A stretch of DNA of 64,000 bases from NCBI RefSeq assembly GCF_003858635.1, contig NZ_RQJO01000010.1:496001-560000 (forward strand). Reading direction: 5' to 3'. This DNA is from Larkinella rosea (GTDB lineage Bacteria; Bacteroidota; Bacteroidia; Cytophagales; Spirosomataceae). A program made the translations under genes and the position numbers. Each line of letters begins with the position of its first letter. Position 1 is the stretch's first letter. Below the pieces are notes generated by a model. It was given only the letters and a program-made list of their open reading frames with translations. It did not search any database and had not been told where the DNA came from. Positions 55,501 to 61,882 of the stretch are shown piece by piece.

Positions 55501-56147
55501 AATACAGCCTCGACCGGTATCTGCGCGGGCGGTCGTCGGAAGACAAGTTTGAGGAAACGCTGCTCGACAACGACACGCGGGCGTACGTCTGGTACGACAA
55601 AGGCTCAGTCGTGTTGTTTGCCCTGCAGGATTATATCGGCGAAGACCGGCTCAACCGGGCGTTCAAAGAATACGTCCAGCGGGATGCGTTTCAGCAAAAA
55701 GCACCGTTTACGACCAGCCGGGACTGGTACAGTTACATCAAGGCTGCCACGCCCGATTCGCTCCAGTATTTCCTGACCGATAACTTCGAGAAAATTACAC
55801 TCTACGAAAACCGCATTACGGAAGCCAAAGCTGAACCGCTGAAAAACGACCAGTATAAAGTCAAAATGACGGTGCAGACTAAAAAGCTGTACTACGACAA
55901 GGCGGGGAAAGAAACCGGTGCAGGCAAAGCAAAGGACCTGATCGAGATCGGGATTTTTGCCGCTGACGCTAAAAACAAGAAAGGCATGACCGAAAAAGTG
56001 CCGCTGTACCTGAAAAAACAGTGGCTTGGCCCCGGTACGCATACGCTCGAATTCGTCGTAAAAGGCAAACCGGCCAAAGCCGGGATTGACCCGTACAACA
56101 AGCTGATCGACCGGGTGTCGGATGATAATGTGAAGCCGGTGGAATGA
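52518..56147 (+). CDS. ABC-2 permease fused to M1-family aminopeptidase
   Basis: A 1209-residue fusion. Residues about 1-590 form an ABC-2-type permease with about 12 transmembrane helices in two sets (about 20-260 and 315-595), separated by a cytosolic loop. After a last helix (AVFLLIWVGSGIWIYYNVSV, about 575-595) the periplasmic part is an M1 metallopeptidase: zinc motif HEVAH at 946-950 (HEVAHQWWGHQ), third ligand E970 (ISESMAEYSS) and the C-terminal helical region. The classical GxMEN is replaced by FPRYASFAQSFPNTVPYAES. The fusion couples export or import to peptide trimming; known in Bacteroidota, substrate unknown. Confidence 0.92.
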   Translation: MFTKIFRFELAYRLKRPATYLYGFLLFLYTFLILIYGNGPASEKANVNSPYAISYLLILTSIFATMLSSAVMGVPVYRDIEHNTRSYFFSYPISERGYLLGRYLGSFVILIGIMGCTCLGIALGSLLGPVLNLADNVERYGPIRLWDYVQPMLVFVIPTVFFTGSLFFSLVALTRNVFVTYAGSLLLFIGYLLGITLASDLENKDIVDLLDPFALNTFTNATKYWTPAEQNELHATLDGNVLLNRLLWGGIGLATLLYTLFRFDFQRFLAVKLGKKSKAEAVAKKAKPLLTLPVAEKIFSTNAYFGHLFRLTKLEFGNIIKDVYFLVILMGGVLFLFLDGWFADQIMGTRSLPTTYYMIEVKDFDYILFVFILIIFYTGESVHRDKAVHFDNIADALPVPNWVTYGAKFLALAVICFLLVNLVIISGVLNQTVKGYFEYDFGQYFTDLYLIEFPEYLQLLMLAFFVHIMVNSKFTGHIITVGIWVVMVALRNFAELDYNLFFYSYTPGYRISDMNGFGHFLKPLAWFNLYWLAFGFALLVIGNLFWNRGSEGDLKTRWRLAKLRFNKPSATALAVFLLIWVGSGIWIYYNVSVLNKYQTADETRELQARYEKKYSRYERTAHPKITDLKVKIDLVPEERRVTANGIYTLVNKTARPLDSLHLLFASPEYNHPKTEKFLIDGQDPKILLKDTVFRYYIYKLPRTLQPGDTARMEITIAAQPKGFTNSGLNRELVYNGTFFDTGIFPSFGYNPAGELTSDKYRKKYGLPIKQYQQPPYTDAWGRSNFLFTQDGDWITFEGTVSTAPDQIAIMPGYLQKEWKANGRKYYHYKMDAPIAYFMNVSSARYAVKRDIWKAPDGKTVNIEVYHHPTHGRNIDRYVNSVKASMDYYNANFSPYQFRQMRIMEFPRYASFAQSFPNTVPYAESFGWVGDFRDPDKTDYAYYVTAHEVAHQWWGHQVMPSNTRGANQISESMAEYSSLMVLKKTYGDNIMQSRLKYSLDRYLRGRSSEDKFEETLLDNDTRAYVWYDKGSVVLFALQDYIGEDRLNRAFKEYVQRDAFQQKAPFTTSRDWYSYIKAATPDSLQYFLTDNFEKITLYENRITEAKAEPLKNDQYKVKMTVQTKKLYYDKAGKETGAGKAKDLIEIGIFAADAKNKKGMTEKVPLYLKKQWLGPGTHTLEFVVKGKPAKAGIDPYNKLIDRVSDDNVKPVE

Positions 56148-56160
56148 GTGTAAAAAAGGC

Positions 56161-56254
56161 TATTTCGCGAAGTTGAGCGGAGAAAAAAAAGAGCTAAGCG
56201 GAGGTTAATTTCTCTGCTTAGCTCTTTTTTTTCTCCGCTCAACTTCGCGAAATA
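56161..56254. terminator. long perfect inverted repeat, bidirectional terminator
   Basis: Arms 56161-56199 and 56216-56254 are complementary over 39 bases without mismatch (start of left arm TATTTCGCGAAGTTGAGCGG), with a 16-base loop and an internal A8/T8 run. It lies between convergent genes ending at 56147 and 56272. Confidence 0.9.
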
Positions 56255-56271
56255 ACTCTTTTGAAAATTCT

Positions 56272-56745
56272 TTACTGTTTCAGGTAAACGAATTGAACAG
56301 TATAGGTAACCACTTCAACTTTCTTCGTGCTCGGGTTGGTCAACGAGTCACTGCTCGTTATTGCTTTCGAAAGCAGTTGGTTTGGTGTAACCGTAGCATC
56401 TAACGTATATACATCTTCATTACCCTGATCGTCTTTCAATGACAATTGATTGTTGGCAAACGTCCAGTTGCCTTTGTAATCAATCACCCGACCGCTGGTG
56501 CGAAGCGTTCCAGTAAATGTCTTGTCTGTTTTGGTAATAAAGCTATCCTGATAATCGAAAATCGCAGGATCATTATCAGCGTTGTAACCAGCCGTTGCGT
56601 AAACGCCCGTAAAACCGCTGGTCCGAATCCGATCTAACTTCCACGAACCGACCGACGGATCGGGTGCCGGATCGCTGTCCTTGTTACATGAGTTCAGGCC
56701 AGCCGCAAACACCACTACGCAAATTAAATAAAGTAAACGCTTCAT
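56272..56745 (-). CDS. lipocalin-like lipoprotein
   Basis: A 157-residue lipoprotein with lipobox GLNSC (C20). After a short DPAPDP linker the WKLDRIRTSG and FTGTLRTSGRVIDYKGNW strands, repeated beta-hairpins and TYTVQFVYLK ending match the lipocalin-like domain common in Bacteroidota lipoproteins. Role unknown; such proteins bind small hydrophobic or surface ligands. It stands alone and converges on the ABC-permease/M1 gene with the 39-bp inverted repeat between them. Confidence 0.8.
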   Translation of the reverse strand: MKRLLYLICVVVFAAGLNSCNKDSDPAPDPSVGSWKLDRIRTSGFTGVYATAGYNADNDPAIFDYQDSFITKTDKTFTGTLRTSGRVIDYKGNWTFANNQLSLKDDQGNEDVYTLDATVTPNQLLSKAITSSDSLTNPSTKKVEVVTYTVQFVYLKQ

Positions 56746-56961
56746 AGATTGTCAGGTTTTTGTGAGGTAACTGTTTTAGTGTGATTGGATGAGATGACCG
56801 TTATGAACGAAATCTACAAAAAAAATGCTCAGCTTGTAAATTTATTGCCAAAAAGCCGGAATTTTCTCTTTTGAAGTACGCGCGAAACCGCCAAAACGTT
56901 GCGTCAATGCTTTATTTTACCAATGAAGTGATTCGGCGGACCCGGTTTTGTTATACTATTT

Positions 56962-58326
56962 TTACCGCAAACTGGGTCGCGGAATCACCGGTAAACTCTC
57001 GTTCCCATCTTCGCTAACGGCCTGAACCGCAAAGAAATAATGGTCTTTTGAATACGGCAGTGTCAGGCCCACTTTGTCCGTAAAAAATTTCTTTTGCCAG
57101 AACGGCCAATAAGTCTCCCGCATCAGCACATAATACCCTTTGATTTTCCGACCTGCTGAACCTCCGGCTTTGGGCGTCTGCCAGAACAAACTGGTGGAAT
57201 TGGTCAGGTTTCGGGCTTCCACCGTCACATTCTGGGGCATCGACGGCGCTTTGGCCAGATTCGCCAAAACCGCCAGATTCATAGCCGTATTTTTCCGGAG
57301 GTATTCAAAGTCCATGAACTTCACAAAGTCACCGTATTCCACACCGTCCTGCGTCCGCAAATCCTGGTGCTGATGCGCAAAATTTTCGTTCATTTCCGTG
57401 ATCCGCACCGCCGGAAATCCCCGATTGACGAATGGCGTGTGGTCACCCCCGCGCAAAAACCGGTCGTTCCGATACACCATCACCACTTCCAGCTGGTCGA
57501 CATACCGCTCTCCCACTTCTTTGGTATACCGCGCCAGTTGCCGCGATTTTCCATCGTTTTCCAACCCGTATTGCCGGATGTTGGCCGCCAGCGAATCGGT
57601 CTGGTAGCCAGGCAATCCTTCGCTGAATACGCGAACTTTTGTGTTGTCGATAACGCGTGTATCCGGGCTATTATTTGACCCCATGATGTCGTTATTCAGC
57701 AAGGCTTCCAGGTTCCATTTCTCATTTTTGGCCCGCTGCGCCAGGTGATCGGCACCGAGCAACCCCTGCTCCTCTCCGCAAACCGTCACGAAAATGATGG
57801 TGGCCGGAAACGGAATCTTGCTCATCACCCGGCAAAGCTCGATGACGGCGGCCGTTCCCGAACCGTCGTCGTTGGCACCCGGTGCGTCGGCGGTGCGGTT
57901 CATCACGTCAGTTACGCGGCTGTCGATGTGGCCACTCACCAGAAAAATCCGATCGTCATTCGGGTCCGTTCCTTTGAGCGTCGCCATCACATTGCCCATT
58001 TGCGTCGGCACATCGACGCGCTTGCCGTCGGGTGGCAGCGTCCAGGTGTCGATTTGGGCAGTCAATCGCCCACCCGATTGTTTGGCGTACTGCTGAAACC
58101 GGCTCAACACCCACTGCCGGGCCGCGCTCAGGCCGCGTTTGGGTGCCGTAGTGCTCAGGGTATGACGCGTTCCAAACCTGACCAGATTTGTCACGTGCGC
58201 CCGCAGGCTGTCCGCCGAGATTTCGCTCACCAGCTGGGCGATGATCGGGTCACGATTGACCGTCGTCTGAGCCTGAACGGCCAGTGAAACGAGGAGAAGT
58301 GTAATCGAACAGGCAACGAATTTCAT
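56962..58326 (-). CDS. secreted M28-family metallopeptidase
   Basis: A 454-residue secreted zinc peptidase. Signal peptide to about residue 20 (LLVSLAVQAQ). The co-catalytic zinc ligands are H133 (SGHID), D153 (GANDDGSG), E185/E186 (CGEEQGLLG), D213 (NNDIMG) and H320 (AHQHQD). The last 95 residues (from about 360, QNVTVEARNLTNSTSLFWQTP) form an Fn3-like module. Family role: aminopeptidase or carboxypeptidase on peptides outside the cell. It is downstream of two small envelope protein genes and probably co-transcribed with them. Confidence 0.92.
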   Translation of the reverse strand: MKFVACSITLLLVSLAVQAQTTVNRDPIIAQLVSEISADSLRAHVTNLVRFGTRHTLSTTAPKRGLSAARQWVLSRFQQYAKQSGGRLTAQIDTWTLPPDGKRVDVPTQMGNVMATLKGTDPNDDRIFLVSGHIDSRVTDVMNRTADAPGANDDGSGTAAVIELCRVMSKIPFPATIIFVTVCGEEQGLLGADHLAQRAKNEKWNLEALLNNDIMGSNNSPDTRVIDNTKVRVFSEGLPGYQTDSLAANIRQYGLENDGKSRQLARYTKEVGERYVDQLEVVMVYRNDRFLRGGDHTPFVNRGFPAVRITEMNENFAHQHQDLRTQDGVEYGDFVKFMDFEYLRKNTAMNLAVLANLAKAPSMPQNVTVEARNLTNSTSLFWQTPKAGGSAGRKIKGYYVLMRETYWPFWQKKFFTDKVGLTLPYSKDHYFFAVQAVSEDGNESLPVIPRPSLR

Positions 58327-58347
58327 TCGGAAAATGGATGAGTTAAG

Positions 58348-58647
58348 TTATCGGAATGACTGACGAAGATACAGCGTCGTATCGTTTTTGCTGCGTCGGG
58401 TCGGACGCTGCGTTGAATTTTTGGTAAACCGGTGAGTGGGTTTCGGACGCATAAGCAGGCGGTTTTGCTGATTAAACCACGATGCCACCAGGGCTCCGGC
58501 CAGTAAAACTGATGCGCCAAGCGACCAGAATGCAATCCGGCGCGTCGGCAACAGCAGTTCGGGTTGGTAGAACGCACGGGTTTCGTCTTCCGAAAACAGT
58601 TCCCGAAAGTTCAAATCATCTGACTCATTTTGCTCCGTGTTTTTCAT
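58348..58647 (-). CDS. small single-pass membrane protein
   Basis: A 99-residue protein with an acidic N-terminus (NESDDLNFRELFSEDETRAF), one hydrophobic helix (about residues 38-58, IAFWSLGASVLLAGALVASWF) and a basic tail with TRRSKNDTTL. No domain is recognised. Its start overlaps the stop of the upstream exported protein gene by four bases (ATGA type), so the two are translationally coupled; 21 bases after it the M28 peptidase gene begins. Inner-membrane location with the acidic end in the cytosol is likely. Confidence 0.75.
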   Translation of the reverse strand: MKNTEQNESDDLNFRELFSEDETRAFYQPELLLPTRRIAFWSLGASVLLAGALVASWFNQQNRLLMRPKPTHRFTKNSTQRPTRRSKNDTTLYLRQSFR

Positions 58648-59165
58648 AGTCGTTGCACCAGGCTAAAGCCAAAGGCGGTTTTTGTTGTTCCGGGAAGAGG
58701 TTGCGCCGAAAACCCAAATCGGGCGTTGGCGAGCGCCCGGTTGTATTCCGTAACGGCTTTTCGGACCTTCGAACCGCCAATAATATTCAGGCCCAGTGAA
58801 ACACCAATGGAGCCAAAATACACGGCCCAATAGTCGCCCGACCGGGTATACGTTCCGCGGTTTCGCGTCAGAACGTAGACCAGCGGAATAGCGGCAGCGA
58901 CCTGGCCAATCACGACAAACGTTCGGTAGGTTCGAAAATGCCGGTTCACAATCGGATCATTTAATTCATTGAAGGGAATTTCCAGCGAATTCGACGACCG
59001 CAGCCGTTTGCCTCCGTAATAATAAGCCCCATACGATCGCTCAATGGGCTTCAGGTAAGCTGGAACCGCCACGCCGGGGCGATAAAAGGTTGAATCAGCA
59101 GCTCGTTGAGCAGTGGCCGTTCCCAGAATGCTGAGGCAGATCAGAAATAAGAAAATGAATCGCAT
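58644..59165 (-). CDS. exported protein of unknown function
   Basis: A 173-residue protein with a signal peptide (FIFLFLICLSILGTATAQ). The remainder has a tyrosine-rich stretch (RSYGAYYYGGKRL), two hydrophobic segments (VVIGQVAAAIPLVYVL, about 90-105, and YWAVYFGSIGVSLGLNII, about 118-135) and the motif YNRALANARFGF. It may be an integral envelope protein. The ATG at 59165 is preferred over the one five codons upstream because it gives the better signal peptide. It is the first gene of the small unit leading to the M28 peptidase. Confidence 0.7.
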   Translation of the reverse strand: MRFIFLFLICLSILGTATAQRAADSTFYRPGVAVPAYLKPIERSYGAYYYGGKRLRSSNSLEIPFNELNDPIVNRHFRTYRTFVVIGQVAAAIPLVYVLTRNRGTYTRSGDYWAVYFGSIGVSLGLNIIGGSKVRKAVTEYNRALANARFGFSAQPLPGTTKTAFGFSLVQRL

Positions 59166-59285
59166 GGATATATAACGCACAAGATTGGTATTCTACTCGA
59201 TAATAAGGAAAAGAGATGAGAACTGCCAGCCCGGTTTCTCAAAAAAAAATCGGTTTCCGGGAATTATTGCGCAGGATGATTTGTA

Positions 59286-59306
59286 CTGTAACAAATAGTA
59301 TTACAG
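59286..59306. promoter_or_regulatory. CTGTAA-N9-TTACAG operator before the Rrf2 gene
   Basis: CTGTAA at 59286-59291 and TTACAG at 59301-59306 with a 9-base spacer, ending one base before the ATG. The same motif with the same spacing precedes the next gene. Confidence 0.8.
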
Positions 59307-59307
59307 A

Positions 59308-59718
59308 ATGACCAACAGCCGGTTTTCCATCGCCATCCATATTTTGACCTTGCTTGCCAAAGCTGGCCCTGAATGGGTATCGTCGGACTACCTGGCGGGC
59401 AGCGTGAACATCAACCCGGTTTTGATTCGGAAAGAAGTGAGCAACCTGCGTAAGAAAGGCTTGATTATCAGCAAAGAAGGCAAGAATGGCGGCAGTAGTC
59501 TGGCCAAACCGGCGGAAAAAATCCTGCTCTCGGAGGTGTACCAGGCCGTGCGCCCTGCGTCGTTGCTGGGGCAAACCCGGAATAGTCCGAACCCGGATTG
59601 TCCGGTGGGACGCCAGATTAACAGCCACCTCGATACGCTTTTTCAGACCGCCGAAAACGCCATGATCAGTCAATTACATCAAACCACGCTGGCTGAGTTT
59701 AGTGAGCAATTTCATTAA
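59308..59718 (+). CDS. Rrf2-family transcriptional regulator (YwnA-like)
   Basis: A 136-residue regulator. The start MTNSRFSIAIHILTLLAK is typical, followed by the winged helix (SSDYLAGSVNINPVLIRKEVSNLRKKGLI) and the family loop GGSSLAKPAEKILLSEVYQAV. It has a single cysteine in the C-terminal part (NPDCPVGR), not the three-cysteine cluster of IscR, so it is probably not an iron-sulfur protein but a redox or ligand sensor like YwnA. It should regulate itself and the NAD(P)-binding gene downstream through the shared CTGTAA-N9-TTACAG sites. Confidence 0.9.
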   Translation: MTNSRFSIAIHILTLLAKAGPEWVSSDYLAGSVNINPVLIRKEVSNLRKKGLIISKEGKNGGSSLAKPAEKILLSEVYQAVRPASLLGQTRNSPNPDCPVGRQINSHLDTLFQTAENAMISQLHQTTLAEFSEQFH

Positions 59719-59734
59719 TTTTTTTTGAATAAAA

Positions 59735-59755
59735 CTGTAACCATTTCAATTACAG
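59735..59755. promoter_or_regulatory. CTGTAA-N9-TTACAG operator before the NAD(P)-binding gene
   Basis: CTGTAA at 59735-59740 and TTACAG at 59750-59755; the symmetry extends to AACTGTAA/TTACAGTT. A TTTG at 59724-59727 may be the -33 box. Confidence 0.8.
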
Positions 59756-59789
59756 TTCCATAATTCCAGTTTAAACTAGATATAAAACC

Positions 59790-60434
59790 ATGAAAATCGC
59801 ATTGATCGGATCCACTGGCTACGTGGGTTCCCACCTGTTGAAAGAAGCTTTACACCGTGGTTACGACGTAACGGCAATTGCCCGAAATCCGGAAAAAGGA
59901 ACGACTGAAAATCCGCATCTGACACTGGTCAAAGGCGACGTGTTGAACGATGAGGAAGTAGCCAACCTGGTGGCAGGTCACGATGCGGTCGTGAGCGCCT
60001 ACAACGGCGGCTGGTCAAATCCCAACATCTACGATGACCACCTGGCCGGTTCGCTGGCCATTCAGAATGGTGTTAAAAAAGCCGGTATCAAGCGTCTGCT
60101 GGTCATCGGTGGAGCCGGAAGCCTGGAAGCTGCGCCGGGGCTTCAACTGGTCGATACTCCCCAATTCCCCGCCGAGTGGAAAGCCGGAGCCCTGAGCGCC
60201 CGTGATTACCTCAACATTCTGCAAAAAGAAGAGACTTTGGACTGGACATTTTTAAGCCCGGCTATTTTGCTGGAACCGGGCGAGCGCACCGGGCAATTCC
60301 GCAAGGGCCTCGATCAACCGGTTTTTGACGAAAATGGGGTGAGCAAAGTTTCGGTTCAGGACCTTGCCGTAGCGGTTTTTGATGAACTGGAAAATCCGCA
60401 GCACATCCGTCAGCGGTTTACGATCGGGTATTGA
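59790..60434 (+). CDS. NAD(P)-binding oxidoreductase, NmrA/YwnB-like
   Basis: A 214-residue atypical SDR. The cofactor loop GSTGYVGSHL is at residues 7-16, AIARNPEK follows at 30-37, and VIGGAGSLE and WTFLSPAILLEPGERTG complete the family pattern (YwnB-like, also close to flavin-reductase-type proteins). These bind NAD(P) and probably respond to redox stress or act on electrophiles. A neighbouring Rrf2 regulator gene is the usual partner (as in ywnA-ywnB). The unit ends in the hairpin at 60441-60494. Confidence 0.9.
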   Translation: MKIALIGSTGYVGSHLLKEALHRGYDVTAIARNPEKGTTENPHLTLVKGDVLNDEEVANLVAGHDAVVSAYNGGWSNPNIYDDHLAGSLAIQNGVKKAGIKRLLVIGGAGSLEAAPGLQLVDTPQFPAEWKAGALSARDYLNILQKEETLDWTFLSPAILLEPGERTGQFRKGLDQPVFDENGVSKVSVQDLAVAVFDELENPQHIRQRFTIGY

Positions 60435-60440
60435 TGAAGC

Positions 60441-60494
60441 ACGGGTTGCACGGTTTTATCGGCAGTTGTTTTCGGCCCAAACTGTGCAACCCGT
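60441..60494. terminator. terminator hairpin between convergent genes
   Basis: Arms ACGGGTTGCAC (60441-60451) and GTGCAACCCGT (60484-60494) pair perfectly, followed by TTATCTTTT. It lies between genes ending at 60434 (+) and 60502 (-). Confidence 0.8.
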
Positions 60495-60501
60495 TTATCT
60501 T

Positions 60502-61827
60502 TTAACCTGCTTCCGGCAACGCTAAAAAGAAGCTGGTGCCAATGCCCTGCTCGCTTTCGAACCACAGTTTTCCATTCTGTTCTTCGGCGTATTCTTTGCA
60601 AAGAAACAATCCCAGTCCAACGCCTTTTTCATTGTTGGTTCCGTAGGTAGATCGGGATTTTAACGAAAATAAATAGGCTTTATCTTCATCGCTGATTCCG
60701 TCGCCGTTGTCTTTTATTTCGATCCGGATATCCGGCTTCGACTTCACGGCTTCGATGCGGATCGATCCTCCAAAAGGGGTAAATTTTAACGCATTCCCGA
60801 CCAGATTTCGCAGGATAAGTTCCAGCATATTGTGATCAGCCCGAACCCATAAAGATTCATCAACCGCGTGGGTAAGTCGAATGGTTTTCTTAATAGCCAG
60901 CGGTTTATAAATCTCCAGAATAGGTCGAAGCACCGAAAAGATATTTACATGAGTGATCGATGCTTTTTTTCCCCCCATCTGGCTGGTCGACCATCCTAAC
61001 AGGTTATTAAGCATATCCTGCGTATTGCCAACGACGTGCAGCAGATCCGCTTCAATTTTTCTTTTCTGTATGTCGTCAACTTCAGTTTCTCCCAATATTT
61101 CCAGGTAGTGCTGAACGGAAGCCAGTGGCGAACGTAAATCATGCGAAATAATGGAGAATAACTTGTTTTTCTCCGCATTCAGTTCTTCGAGCATGGCTGA
61201 TTTTTCTTCAACCAGCCGCTGCTCGGCCTTGTAGGCTTTCCTGAAAAAATACGTTGCCAGATAGATGAGTACAATCCCTACCAAATACGTTGACGCCACA
61301 TCTATAATTTGGTTTGAACGGCTTGAATAATGACCGACGACACTTTCCGGATAAAAGTATTCAATGGTAAGAAGGCCGAAAACGACGCACAGATTCAATC
61401 CAAACCAGAACAATTGCTGGCGTCTGGGTGAGGTAATTGCTATTAATGAATAAATGAGGATAAATAACAGAAGGGAAGACCCAATAACGCCGGCATTAAA
61501 AAAATAATTAATCCCTAATAACGTATTCAGTAAAATTCCGGCCAGTGTAATGCTGATATAAAACCGGTTTTTAATCCGTGATAAATAGTATAAAAATATA
61601 AAAACGAAACAGAGAACTAGGGATATAAGGGATGCTTCGGTTAATCCGATGTAGTAATTAAATGGAATGTTATAAAACATAGCCGCAATACCCACCACGC
61701 ATATTGAATTAAATATACGGCTTTCAACGGTAGCATCGCCCGGTTTGCCGACCAGCGCGGAGAAAACGCTTCGTAATTTGTTGAGCAGTAAATAGTTCTT
61801 CAAGTTGTTTCCAATATAATCAGACAT
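60502..61827 (-). CDS. membrane sensor histidine kinase (7TM-like), orphan
   Basis: A 441-residue kinase. About six transmembrane helices (about 40-200; FNSICVVGIAAMFYNI, LISLVLCFVFIFLYYL, FWFGLNLCVVFGLLTI, TYLVGIVLIYLATYFF) without a large sensor domain, a linker coiled coil (about 200-222), the H-box with H229 (IISHDLRSPLAS) and a HATPase_c domain (LVGNALKFTPFG; DNGDGISDE; GVGLGLFLCKEY). The signal is probably membrane-embedded. No response regulator is adjacent. Start MSDYIGNN at 61827; it ends 7 bases after the shared hairpin. Confidence 0.9.
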   Translation of the reverse strand: MSDYIGNNLKNYLLLNKLRSVFSALVGKPGDATVESRIFNSICVVGIAAMFYNIPFNYYIGLTEASLISLVLCFVFIFLYYLSRIKNRFYISITLAGILLNTLLGINYFFNAGVIGSSLLLFILIYSLIAITSPRRQQLFWFGLNLCVVFGLLTIEYFYPESVVGHYSSRSNQIIDVASTYLVGIVLIYLATYFFRKAYKAEQRLVEEKSAMLEELNAEKNKLFSIISHDLRSPLASVQHYLEILGETEVDDIQKRKIEADLLHVVGNTQDMLNNLLGWSTSQMGGKKASITHVNIFSVLRPILEIYKPLAIKKTIRLTHAVDESLWVRADHNMLELILRNLVGNALKFTPFGGSIRIEAVKSKPDIRIEIKDNGDGISDEDKAYLFSLKSRSTYGTNNEKGVGLGLFLCKEYAEEQNGKLWFESEQGIGTSFFLALPEAG

Positions 61828-61882
61828 AAAAACAGGTGATTAAAATCGAAGTTTAACCACCTATTTTTAAGAAAGCATTTCA

